DNA from: Alnus glutinosa
Taxonomy: Eukaryota; Streptophyta; Magnoliopsida; Fagales; Betulaceae
DNA: 64,000 nucleotides
Direction: 5' to 3'
Assembly (NCBI RefSeq): GCF_958979055.1
Contig: NC_084896.1
Span: forward strand, 4,216,001 to 4,280,000
This document shows, in pieces, positions 22,681 through 34,078 of the stretch. The first letter of the stretch is position 1; every line of letters begins with the position of its first letter. The notes under the pieces were generated by a model. The model searched no databases. It saw only the letters and a program-made list of their open reading frames with translations, and was not told where the DNA came from. The position numbers and the translations under genes are program-made.

Positions 22681-25600
22681 TTAATGCTTCTTGCGGCCGC
22701 ACTTCACTTGTATAGCAAGTGTCTTTTTGATATCCGGACAAGCATCATTGTTCTTAACGAAAAGCTCTCTCTCCATTGGAATTGAACAGCTAATTTTTCC
22801 CAAGCAATGCTGTTCAAAGCCAAAACAACAGAATGATTAGCATTGAATAAGGTAATTAATTACATGTTGGAAACAAATATGCATGTTTTACCTGTTCAAC
22901 AACCTTCTTGGCAACGGGAGCAGTGCAGTTTCCCACAAAGTAGTTTCCACATATGCCATAGGGATCACCAAAGCTAGCAAACTCCACAGCAACGATTTCC
23001 TTGTGGTTTGGACATTTGAGATGAGCTGCTGGCTTCACAACATCCAACACAGGTCTGATTTTGCTGTCCTTCCTTTGCCATGATCTCACATTGGGTGGAT
23101 GATACTCTGTTATGAAGCTACAGATGGTGTCTCTACTGACAAGAAGGATGTCCATTTCATTAGGGTTCCCTTTCTCCTCCTCCAATACAACAATGAGATT
23201 TTCTGTTGGCTTTATGAAGGATCTTGGGATATGGTACCTAATGAATATTATTGCAAATTTAGAATATTGTTTTTCATGAAGATCTTTTTCATCATCCCTG
23301 TGTGTAGTTTTACTTACTCTGATTGAGAAGGCTTCCCAAGAGGAGAGAGGAAGGACATCCAGTGACGGCCAATGCTTTTACCATTCACCCAAATCATTCC
23401 CTTGCCCATACCTCTCATCCTGATAGCAACTGGGTCATTCCCTTCAGGAGCATCAAAATATGTCTGCAGATATAAATGCATTTCCAAATGAAGTTTCATG
23501 CAAAATAATTAAATACCTTTTTTAGTCAGTTCCATTGCTGACTGCTGACTAAGAACCATGCAGGTTTGATTAGACTTTGTTATTATTGTTAAAGTATTGA
23601 TTAAATGATTAAATTTATATTTTCTTATATAAGCTTAAGCTTTTAGGATAAATAGTGGTTTAACTAACATGGTATCAGATCTAAAAGTTCTGAGTTCGAA
23701 CCTTGACTCCGTCATTTACCTCCCATTTTAATTATATATTTCACGTGTTGTGCCTCGCCTATTAAAAATGAGTTTTAACTCACACGTGAAAGGAAATGTT
23801 AAAGTATTAATTAAATAATTAAATTTATTTTTTCCTATCAGTTTAAGCTTTTGAGATAAGTGACGATTGAACAATTACCTTGTACCATGTAAGAGCAGGT
23901 CCTTGTCCCTTGGCTTTCTTCCAGTCTACCCTATGTGATCCTGATTGAGTGAACACCTTAAGCTTTTCTCCTGTTAGGCCAACCTGCAAAATGGGCATTT
24001 CTATATTACATCACCTATCAACTATTTTTGAAGGTTCTTGATTTCTGCAAGTAACTATAGGGAGTTCATTGGCACCTGATGCCCCCAACCATTGATTGTC
24101 AGATCGAGAGTTCCAGTGTTCAAACCTAGGACGGTTACTGCACGAGGACCAGCAAACCTGTGCTCCATGTAAGCTCCGCTATCCTTCATAGGTAAAGAAC
24201 AACTTGTTAAAATATAAATTAAATGATGAAATCAACCATTTTCTATCCGCTTAAGCTTTTGGGATAAGTTGTGAGAGGTCCTAAGTTATAATCCCGACTC
24301 CACAGATGACCACATCTTTTCTAAGATCCACTAAAAAGGCGTAGGAGCTACTTACTGGGAGTCCCACTGTCATGGCAAGCAATGATATATGATTAACACC
24401 AGGCTTGAAGTTCACGGCATGCTCAAAGACAAAGCTCTTCTCGTCATGGCTCCCATGTGCCGATCCTGAAAACCATAAGAACAATTAGTTATTTACGAAA
24501 AATTTTATATCTAACAAGAATGTATTTCCTGGATTATGTGAGCTCACCAACATATTCTCCATTCACAAATGCCTGCAAGGCATGTCCAAGACTTGCAATG
24601 CGTAGTACTGGGAGAATATCAGGCCGCATTGGGAAGTCATGGGGGTCCAATTCTATGCTGCAGTTATAATATGCAGAACATGTCAGATTTATTCAAGAGA
24701 ATTGACTAAAAGTGTCCCTTTTGAGTAAAAAAACGTGCGTTTAGTATTTATTTTGGCCAAGTATTTATGAAAAACGTTTTCTATTGAAAACTTTATTGTT
24801 ATAATAGTTAAGAACATCTTAACTTAATCTATATTCTGCTCACAAGGTGCTACTTACCTGGTGGTGTACCATGCATAGTCCGTGGTATCCTTGAGCAGGT
24901 TATAGAGCTCCTTTGGTTCCCTGGAATCAACTGGCAATTGCTCGACAGTTGGGATTAGTTCTGGGGACATCTTCCATGTAAGGTTCTTTGCAACCTTTGA
25001 TCTCTTGAGGTTTCTTGCATTATGTTGAGATACAATCTGTTTTTATTTAAGAGAAGAATCGATCCCTTAGACATTGACAAACATCCAAATATGAGATAAT
25101 CAGGTCCTATTTCTTCTATGCTATAGATAGAGAGACATGTAAGAGATCAATCAGGAGTTACTGTTTGAGTATTGAAGACCACAGTCTTGCAATCAGGGAG
25201 AATGCTAATGGAACGCGGTGGCAGGTAATAGTCCACACCCCTGAAACTAGCAGTTGCTGCCACTCTGGAGTTGTTGTTGGCCAAAAATGCAGCACAGATT
25301 TTTGTTCCAGGATTCTCATAGAACCGAGCCTGCATAGTAGAACAGCTTAAACATATTAGTGTATGGTGATTGGATGGTTTTAGAATATACATCCATTTTT
25401 ATCGGTTTACGCTTTTAGGATAAATGATGATTTAATATGTTATCAGAGTTAAAGTTCTTGAGGTCAAACTTTGTATCCGTCATTTACCTCTCATTTCAAT
25501 TGAATATTTCACGTATTGAATGAGGAGTTTGAGCTTTTACGCGAGGAAGAGTATTTTAATATAAATTAAACGAGTAAATTCAGTCATTCATATCCGCTTA

Positions 25601-28528
25601 AGCTTTTAGAATAAATGATGATTTAGTCCGGATGAAAGAAATGCTGTATTTATTCACTCTATATTCAGAGACCTACCTCTGTATCCTTCCCCAACCTTTC
25701 GACACTAGGAACACCCCAAAGCAGAGGCTTCTTGCATAGATTTAGAGCCTTGTGCAAGTCCTTAAGGTGACCCCATTTAGGTTCCCTCTGCAAACCTGCA
25801 TTAGTCTCTCTATACGTTTGAGCAACCTTAGTTTTATTGAGTCATTGGAGAGGAAGATATACTTGAAATCATTACCATATTCGTCAAGAGGGGCTTCGTC
25901 ATAGTAGCGAGTTGTTGTGAAGACAGCACTTGTTCTACCAAAGTTTGTCCCACCATGGTACTGCAAATTATGAAGGAAGGTGATTTGCAATGAAGAACAA
26001 AAGCCATTCAGGCAGTAAAATAACTGATTCTCTTAAGAAATATAAGAGAAGAAGGCCGGGTAGTCTTCGTACCATATAGTAGTTGACCAGAGTTCCATTC
26101 TTTGAGAAGAATCGGGCAACTGAGAATGCAAGATCTTCTGCTGCTCTTTGAGATGGAGGGTCTCCAAATACTCTGTACCTGTATTTACAAAATAGCAATT
26201 GAAAAGCCCATAGGTCACTACTTATTTTAAAAGTTTGAGCTTTACTATGATATTGTGTTAAATCACCACTTAGTTGACATTTGCTCTGATACAATGTTAA
26301 ATAATCACTTCTCCCAAGAGTTAAGTTGATAGAAAATGATGAATTTAATCATTTAATTAATATTCTAACAAAAATACATTAACATCGCTAAGAAGCCAAC
26401 AAACAATTACTTAATTTAGCATAAAAAGCAAACTTAAAACCTTTTAAGCTTGATTTATTACTCTAATGAGTGTGTGTGTGTCTATGTGAGTTTGTTTATG
26501 ATGCTCTCTTCCTTTCTTGTCGAGTGGTATTATGGTACTTTAAATGGCCCTGTTGAGTGGCTATATATAGGATGCATTTTATGCCATTAACCCTAAGGGC
26601 CTGTTTGGGATTACGTCGGAAAAAAAGAACTTTTGTTTATAGAAAAAGTTTAACAAAGCTTTTTAGATCTAAGCTTCTCCCTAAACGCAATTTAGGGCCT
26701 TTAAATATTTTACCAAAGAAATTTATTTTTGCTTGACACAATTTTTTTATTTACTAAAAGCAGGTTTTTAAGCTTCTTAACGTAATCTCAAACAGGCTTT
26801 TAAGTAGTGGTTCAATGAAAATCGCTGAGGGGTATACTCACTGAGCAGTCCAGTTTTCAGTCCATAAAGAAGGCTTGAAGGGCTTGTTTGGCCCTGTGAA
26901 AGTATCGCCACAGTGCCTTCCATTGCAAGTATTGATCTGCATGTCAAAGCGTGTGCTTTTAGTCCCAAGACCAGAAAGACTCATAAGACTTTGTTGTTTG
27001 GTTTGTTTTCTTGCTGCTCAATTCTTGACATTTTCCAGAGAAAATTTAAAGTGTCTCTTGGGAATGCAAAATATTAGCCCATCTTTGCAAACTCACCACA
27101 GGATCAGGAGCATCCTTCTGCTTGCACATGATCCATGGAACTCCAGTTTTCAACCCGACTGCCATGTTTGCTGCCCACTGAACATATCTGCTTCCCATAT
27201 CTCTATACGCAAGTTGGATATGGTTGTATTCATTTTCAATCTGTGCCATAAGTTAATGAATAATCAAATTAATAAGATAACATCTCCTTTCAGTATAGCG
27301 AAAATTATTAGAAACTCAACCAAATTAACCTGCGCTAAGATGATGGGGCCTCCTTGTGAAGCAAATAGTTTCTCCTCTTTCATCTTGTTTACAATCATCT
27401 TCACATATTTTTTCATCTGGTACTGCAAATGGGAAAGATCGAGTCAGTACATGATTTTAAGCCGTGTTAGAATATTAGCTAAATCAATCATTATCTATCC
27501 GTTTAAGCTTTTGAGATTAGTGCGAAATTGAGTACTTTGAATGGCGCGTTATCGGTACGGAATACAATGCCAGGGATCTCTCTTAGCCAAAATGGAAGCC
27601 CTCTGAAGTACACATATTTCAAAACAACAGAATTTTAGAGAGAGTTAAGTAACATAGCAGCTAGAAAATCATGCAAGAGGAAAGAAAATGAGAAATCAAA
27701 ACATTAAACATACCCATGGTTCCATTCAGCTTGAATGAATGGTCCAACCCTGAGGGTCACATACAGTCCTTGCTCCCCGACCAGCTTGATGAACTTCACC
27801 AAATCACGATTTCCATGAAAGTTGTGCTGCCAAAAATTCAGAACATCATTGAAGAGTTAGACTAACAAATTATAGCGGCAATTCTGACATTAATGAATAT
27901 TCAAGAACAGTTTCTGTCTGCAACACTTTATTTTACCTGCCCTTGCACAGGCTCATGAATGTTCCAAAACACATAGGTTTGAATGTTATTCAAACCTCCA
28001 TGTTTAGCCTTTGAGATAAGGTCTGGCCACATCTAAAAAAATCCAATTCGACACAACTACATATTAGTTTCATCCATTGATACTCAACCATCAAGAAAAT
28101 TCAAAAAGTCAAAAAAAAAAATAAAAATACATATAATAGTAATGTTATTTAGTATACTGTCAATCTGTTATACAACTGGGAGGACATAACAACAAAAATC
28201 AAAGTTTAAGAAAAAATAAATAAAAATCAAGAGGGCTAATTTTCATTGTCACCTCATTTCAATCGTATTACATAGTCTAGCTACTGAATAGCGTTTCTCG
28301 TATATCGAAAGGAGAAGCTCGATAACTTAACATCTAATTAGTTACCTCCGGGGTACTACGAGGGTAATGGATGGAACCCGAAAATAGAAGCTCTCTTTTT
28401 CCATTGATGATCAAAGACCTCCCATCGTAGGTCACGCCTTGAGAGTTATTCCCGTCATGGCCAACTGCGGCGGAGACAAGAAGAGAAAGAATGGTGATCA
28501 GCAAAAGCACGCGGCTTGACACCGCCAT
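22681..28528 (-). CDS. BGAL13: Beta-galactosidase (GH35) with C-terminal SUEL lectin domain
   Basis: Secreted enzyme that removes terminal beta-D-galactose from cell-wall polysaccharides or glycoproteins. Nineteen exons (plus coordinates, in transcript order): 28346-28528, 27937-28032, 27714-27826, 27536-27602, 27330-27422, 27097-27240, 26842-26936, 26073-26178, 25876-25960, 25677-25795, 25162-25329, 24858-25036, 24548-24657, 24356-24465, 24076-24183, 23879-23983, 23318-23463, 22892-23237, 22681-22809. The product is 833 aa. Residues 1-23 are a signal peptide ([17 protein letters not shown]). The GH35 signature [13 protein letters not shown] gives acid/base E188; TENW gives nucleophile E259. 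The last two exons encode a Cys-rich galactose-binding lectin domain (VKCGRKKH end). Similarity is greatest to my recall of the Arabidopsis BGAL11/13/14 group; the exact orthologue is unproven. Introns 4, 7, 10, 14 and 16 hold TRIM copies. Confidence 0.93.
23587..23873 (+). mobile_element. Complete TRIM/SMART-like mini LTR retrotransposon (287 bp)
   Basis: LTR 23587-23669 starts TGTTAAAGTATTGATTAAATG and ends AACA; LTR 23797-23873 starts TGTTAAAGTATTAATTAAAT and ends AACA. Directly after the first LTR lies TGGTATCAGATC (23670-23681), a primer site for initiator tRNA-Met, and before the second lies a purine run (GTGAAAGGAAA). The internal part is about 127 bp and non-coding. Flanks ATTAT/ATTAC match at 4 of 5 positions as a target duplication. 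It lies antisense in beta-galactosidase intron 16 and abuts the splice donor. Confidence 0.88.
24205..24305 (+). mobile_element. Truncated TRIM copy in beta-galactosidase intron 14
   Basis: It starts TGTTAAAATATAAATTAAATG and continues through CCGCTTAAGCTTTTGGGATAAG, then jumps into internal sequence (CCCGACTCCA). This looks like the same 287-bp family with a deletion from LTR into the interior. Confidence 0.75.
25395..25632 (+). mobile_element. Degraded TRIM copy in beta-galactosidase intron 10
   Basis: Left LTR remnant (GCTTTTAGGATAAATGATG), primer-site relic TGTTATCAGAGTT (25438-25450), internal CATTTACCTCTCAT, then a second LTR from about 25549 to 25630. The same order and spacing as the complete copy, with the first LTR's start lost. 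Confidence 0.78.
26255..26370 (-). mobile_element. TRIM LTR plus a second LTR end in beta-galactosidase intron 7
   Basis: On the minus strand a 76-bp LTR (26370 to 26295) starts TGTTAGAATATTAATT and ends TTTAACA, followed by TTGTATCAGAGC (26294-26283), the primer site. A second LTR end (GTGGTGATTTAACA) with primer-like CAATATCATAGT follows at once. This suggests a tandem or rearranged pair. It is the only copy here in the sense orientation of the host gene. Confidence 0.72.
26597..26800. mobile_element. Tourist-like (PIF/Harbinger) MITE, 204 bp
   Basis: Terminal inverted repeats GGGCCTGTTTGGGATTACG (left) and, reverse-complemented, AAAGCCTGTTTGAGATTACG (right). Both sides are flanked by TAA (26594-26596 and 26801-26803), the usual 3-bp duplication. 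It lies in beta-galactosidase intron 7, about 40 nt inside the splice donor at 26841. Confidence 0.75.
27465..27534 (+). mobile_element. TRIM LTR relic in beta-galactosidase intron 4
   Basis: Starts TGTTAGAATATTAGCTAAAT and keeps CCGTTTAAGCTTTTGAGAT. It resembles a solo LTR with an altered end. Intron 4 (27423-27535) is only 113 bp and most of it is this LTR, which runs up to the splice donor. Confidence 0.65.
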
Positions 28529-29832
28529 TGAATGCTCTTTCTAAACTATAACCCTAGCCCAGCCGTTGATATTAGTAGAATGATGATGATGATATAAATT
28601 CCAAGGAAAATGAGACAAAAAGAAAGCAGTCTTCGAGCCAATACGGGAACCCTCCTTCTTACGAGGAGGAGATACCCGGAAGCTGAAACATAAACTCCAT
28701 GAAAAGGCAAAGATATAGGACGATGAAAGGGTCAAAACATAAAGGGCTTTGAGGAAACCTCGGACTTGCCATTTTGGATTTCTGTTTTGATCTCTTGGTG
28801 GTCGTTTGCTTGGTAGAGTTGTGTATGTGTTGCTTTCTATAACGTATTTTTATTTATTTTTCAAATCTTTAATTTGTTAATTAGTTCATTGTCTTTGTAG
28901 CTATTCTTGGGGGAGTTTCATGGAGGGTTTGAATGAGGAACCGGACTCATCAATAACCATAACAACAACTCGGAATTGGTGTGCATGTCAAGGGAAAGGA
29001 AGTTTTCTTACTCTGCATGCAACCTCCATCTCTATATATGTTGCCAATAAGAAGAGCAATTAATCCTTCTCATCATGGGAGTTTTATTATGGTTTATGAA
29101 AAAATTTAAGATCTTATGAAAATTGAGAAGAAATTGATCAAGAATATATGAAGCCGGTCCTGGTGATTAATTATGAGTCATGTTACATATTACACTCTTA
29201 TTCCACGTCTGTTTCACTAGACTGATGTGCTGGAATCCATGAGCCCTTGGATCAAAATTTGTTTTTTTTTGTTTTAAAAAAAAAAATTAAGGAATATTAA
29301 TGGGCACTGCAACATTAACCAAGTGGGATGGAGGTGTAGTATGTATTATTACTCTTTCTAGAGAACTAATATCACTAACACCACTATCCATCCCACTATA
29401 TTGACATGACGTTGTCAATCCGTCCTTAGATCAATCCTTATTGAAAAGAAAAATTCAATTAATGATGGATTCACAATGTCACATTAGCATTGTGAGATAT
29501 ATAGCATTACTCTTTCTAGAGAGTTCACGACATGTTGATTATGTATGCAATTCTAGACAATAATATATATGCAAATCAATTCCAGATTTACTTTTACTAA
29601 TCAATCCCATCATTTACTTAATCATAATAAAATGGAAAGAAAATAATTATACCTACCAACAAGGGATCATATATCATATATTCATTTAATAGAGGAATCA
29701 CTAAGAAGATTGCATAATATTCAGACAAGTGGCATCTTAAAATGCTTCCAAGTGTTCATTTTAAGTTAAACGGTGAGTTTAAGTTTGTGTTAAAATGTGA
29801 TAGGAAACTCAATTTCTATTTGAATGCTAAAT
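28529..29832. other. Upstream region of the beta-galactosidase gene
   Basis: This should hold the promoter and leader of the minus-strand gene. No confident TATA box was identified. Around 29,200-29,530 the phrase ATTACTCTTTCTAGAGA occurs twice, hinting at a small repeat, but no element could be delimited. Confidence 0.4.
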
Positions 29833-30492
29833 AAAAACTGAATCCCTATTTTTTCTCTCAAAAATAAAAAAAATGAATCCTATTTTGGTGTTAAACATGC
29901 GGTAGCCAACTCATTATGCATCAATTATTTTTTTCTTACAAACTAACTAAAACTAAAACGAAGTGTTTCATAATAACTGCAATTGTTTACTGCACTCTCA
30001 AAATCACAACCCTTTGCAAAATTGTTCTCTATACAAAATTCAAAACTATCTACCGTCCCTTGAAATTCGTCTTCAAATCTGATCAACCAAAATGTTCTCT
30101 CTATGTAGATTTGTGGGGATCATATGTATTTTATTAGAGTATATATATATAAAAACTGAATCCCTATTTTTTTTCTCTCTCTCTCTCTCAAAAAAAAAAA
30201 AAAAAAAAAAAACTGAACCTTATTTTGATGTTAAACATGCGGTAGCCAACTCATTATGCATTAGTTATTTTTTTTCCTACCAACTAACTAAAACTAAAAC
30301 GTAGTGTTTCATAATAACTGTAATTGTTTACTGCACTCTCAAAATCACAACCCTTTACAAAATTATTCTCTATATAAAATTCAAAACTATCTACCGCCCC
30401 TTGAAGTTCATCTTCAAATCTGATCAACCAAAAGGTTCTCTCTATGTAGATTTGTGGGGATCATATGTATTTTATTAGAGTATATATATATA
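29833..30492 (+). repeat. Tandem duplication of about 318 bp
   Basis: 29833-30150 and 30151-30492 are near-identical direct copies. Both start at AAAAACTGAATCCCTATTT, share CATGCGGTAGCCAACTCATT and TGTGGGGATCATATGTATTT, and end in (TA)n. Copy 2 is longer mainly by an expanded (CT)n and A run. Most differences are single substitutions, so the duplication is fairly recent. Confidence 0.9.
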
Positions 30493-33205
30493 CATGCATA
30501 TATATTTTGATTTACGATTATATGATTTTATGTTTTTTTTTTTGTTTTTTAATCTGTGTTTTGTTGTGTTCCTGTGAATGATGTTCTGCTTTCGATCTTT
30601 TCAATGTTTAATATTATGCATCAACTTTTCCACCTATTTTAATATATGTATGTATGTATAATTACAGAGCTTTTGTGTAGCGATGATTTATGAATTGTTC
30701 AAAATTTGTGGAGCCCAGAGTTCTTTGAGTATTCACTCATTTCTTTGAAGAAAAAAAAAGAAAAAAGGACGTATAAATTAACTTTTAAACTGTCAAATGT
30801 GCGTCCAAACTTCAATTGAAACTATGCAAATAAAAAATATTTACTGCACTCTTAGCCCTTTACCTTAAAGCACAACGATTATGATTGTATTTCAAAAAAA
30901 AAAAAAAAAAAGATTATGATTGTGTGATCATTTCTTTTTACCTTTACAAAATCGTTCTATACAAAAAATAAAGTAATTTTTTTTGTTACAATGGAAACAA
31001 ATGCTATTTGAGAATTAGTTTAATTGACTCATAGCCTCTGGCACCATTTTGTAGGAAATGAATCCCTTTCAAATTCTAGTAAAAACTTAGGTATTGTATT
31101 ATTATTAATTTATTATTATTACTCTCATTATTCAAAAGGTAGAAGCAAGAGGCTTACATGATTCTTCAAATCTTTACTTGCCGTATTAAACATAAAGATT
31201 TCTTTCTAAATTTTATTTCATTTGTAAGAAAACAAAGGTTAATAAATGCCTTTATGCAATATATGATTAGTGTTTTCTATTTTTTGTTTTTATTTTCTGT
31301 GATTTTCTTCTTCCTTTCCTTTTTCTTTTTTTTTTTTTCTTTTTTTTTTTCCTTATTTTTTCCTTCTAATTTATATATTATTTTTTCTTTCATAAATTTT
31401 ACGGTAAATTTAGTAAAATTATGGTGAGAGAGAAAGATTCACATCGTTGTGTTTTGCACAAGGTATGACGATTTTTTAGTTTACACTGTTATTTATTAAT
31501 TTTTTAAATCATTTTTTTTTTAGAATGTGTAATACACATTGTTTACGTACTTAATTGATGGACGACATTGCTTTCAAGGTTTCATTAGAACGGAAAAAAT
31601 TATACATAAAATACAGTTATTTTCTGTTATATTAGTATGTTTGATTCTTTGTTTTTTGTCTTTATTTTTTGTCGAAATAAATAATGTTCTTACTTTCTTA
31701 TTCTCTCATATAAGTGGTTTTTGATTTAGCCTATAGAAAAAATTTTGGGTACACATACGTACACTCCATAATTTTTGTTTGCTTTTTTGGAATCGGGAAA
31801 ATATGCAGCAAATAATTATTTTTCATTATTTGAGTAATTTCTCTTCTTTTTTTGTTTGTCCCTTTTTTTGTCTTTATTTTTTATGGCATAACTTATTCCT
31901 ATAGGTATGAATTTCATTGGAACCAAATAAAGTAAAAAATTTATTTATTTATTACCTATTATGAGTATATTTTGTTTGTCGTTGGTCGTCCATTTTCATT
32001 TTTTTTCTTCCTTATTTGATGTTATAATTTATATACAAAAAATACATCTTTTTTTTATATTGTATGAGTATTTTTCCAGTTTCTGTTTATTGTCCATTTT
32101 CATATTTTGTCCTTATTTCTGTTCTAATTTATATATATTATTTTTTCTTCCAAAAAAAAATATTATATATTATTTTTATTTCTGTTCTAAAGGTAATTTT
32201 TTTTAACGTTATATATGCAAATGATCGTCGAGAAAAATAATCTCTGTTAGACATAAATTCTTCCTATACCTATCAGGCTATAAATTTATTGTAATTGGAG
32301 AAAATATACAATAAAAGAAAAATAAAATTATTTTTAAGCTATATGAGTATTTTTTTTTCTTTTTTTTTTCTTTTTTTTTTTTTTTTTCGTTTGTCATCTG
32401 TTTTCATTTTTTGTCCATTTTTTATGTTCTAATTTATATATTGTTGCTTATTTTGTGCTAAAAGTATTTTCTTTTATGATAAATATGTGAAGGACATTGG
32501 TCGAAAGAAAAAATATATAAAAAAAAAAAATCATTTTGTCGGACTTCTTTCTATACCTATTAGTTTCTTTGAAACCGAGAAAAATACAAATCTTACGTTT
32601 CAATTTTTGGTCCTTAATTTTTGTTATAAATGTAGTTTCTTTTACGTTATACATGTAATACATATATACACCTCTAGAATGTTGTATGAGTTACACTTCA
32701 TTTCATATTGCCCTCAATTTTAAAGGTAATAAGAAAACAATATTTATAAAAATGACAATATAATATTTGGCTTCATGTTTGATGGTTTATAAATTGTTAA
32801 TTATTCATTATTTGATTATGGTGAGAGTGCAATTTTATTTAGTTTAAATATGTTAATTGTTAACAAAATTTTCTTTTGAGTTTCTTTTGTAAATATTGAA
32901 TACAAGTTATAGCAATGATGTGAGTACACTATTTTGTTCTTTATTTTTGTGAATTCCTATATTATGTAAAAGATTTCTTAAATTAACGTCTATAAAAATT
33001 GAATATGCGATTACTTATAAAAAAAAAAAAATTGAATATATGTGATTTATTTTGATTTCTTACAAGATAATTTACAATATACATTTACGTATTTTAAATC
33101 TTATTCTTAAATTTTTATTTTGTTTCTTAAATTAAATATAACATTCTAATTTGTTATGCAGTTTTAATTAGTAAAAACCCGCGCATGACGTGGGTTATAT
33201 GCTAG
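30493..33205 (+). mobile_element. Helitron-like element (3' end identified)
   Basis: The right end is a hairpin AACCCGCG-CATGA-CGTGGGTT (33176-33196), then ATATG and CTAG (33202-33205) followed by T. A GC hairpin a few bases before CTRR, with insertion 5' of T, is the Helitron 3' signature. The body is extremely AT-rich with no helicase gene, so it is non-autonomous. I could not find the 5' TC end; the left coordinate is only where the tandem duplication stops. Confidence 0.55.
31300..32660 (+). repeat. Degenerate repeat array inside the Helitron-like body
   Basis: Units with TATGAGTATTTTT, TGTCCATTTTCATTTTTTGTCC, TTCTAATTTATATATT and CCTATACCTAT recur near 31860-31990, 32070-32270 and 32350-32570. 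Order is conserved though similarity is low. T-rich, no coding sense. Confidence 0.5.
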
Positions 33206-34070
33206 TTTAATTAATTTGATTTCACTTTTTTTTTTAATTTTTTTTTTAATGGAAATATATTGGAAGACATATGCCATGATAAGTGTACCATCCTCCGTTT
33301 TGTCATGATCTTTTCTAAATTTGGATTTGAACCCCAATAGGCAGTATGCATTGCAAGGTTAGATGCTTACTATATACGTTTGTATAATCACATTATTTTC
33401 ACTAAAAAATTACATTTAAGTCAAGATAAGTCATTAACAGGTGATAAAATATTATTCGCCACAAAATTACATTACATTTTGTAATTTTCACTAAAAAATT
33501 ACAAAATATATCTATATTTTTCTTTTTGGGTCAGTAACTACAATGTCTATATGTATATTTATTATCTATAAAATATATAAAAGCGCAAATAGTATATATA
33601 TATTTTTTTTTGCTTTATGAAAAATATCAATATATCTAAATCAATAGGCAGTATTTATTTATCCGTCTATATTAGATACATAAAAACAGGTGATAAATTA
33701 TTCGCCACATAATATTATAAAATACTAAAATTACCCCCTCCTGCCTTATTTTATGATATTTTAAGGTTATTTTTAATGAGTTTTTTTTTTATTAGTTATT
33801 TATGCCTTTGGTATTGAGGTTTAATTTATGTGAGACTTTGAAGATTTAGTATTTTGCTATGGTAATTTAATTCCTATGCTTTATTTTAGAAAGCTATCTT
33901 GTGTAAGTATTTAATTTTTCATTGCATATTTTAATTCAGAGTTAACAATAAAAGATCCACTTAGGCTTATTTACATAATAAATATCCAAATAGGTCTGGA
34001 GAGACGCACCAAATTATCTAAGTTTAGTTAATTTTAAGGGGAGTTATAATTTCGCACGAGAGCTTTGGTG
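33206..34070. other. AT-rich spacer
   Basis: AGGTGATAAAATATTATTCGCCACA at 33439 and a similar AGGTGATAAATTATTCGCCACA at 33689 form a short direct repeat. No other feature seen. Confidence 0.45.
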
Positions 34071-34078
34071 GGATTGAG

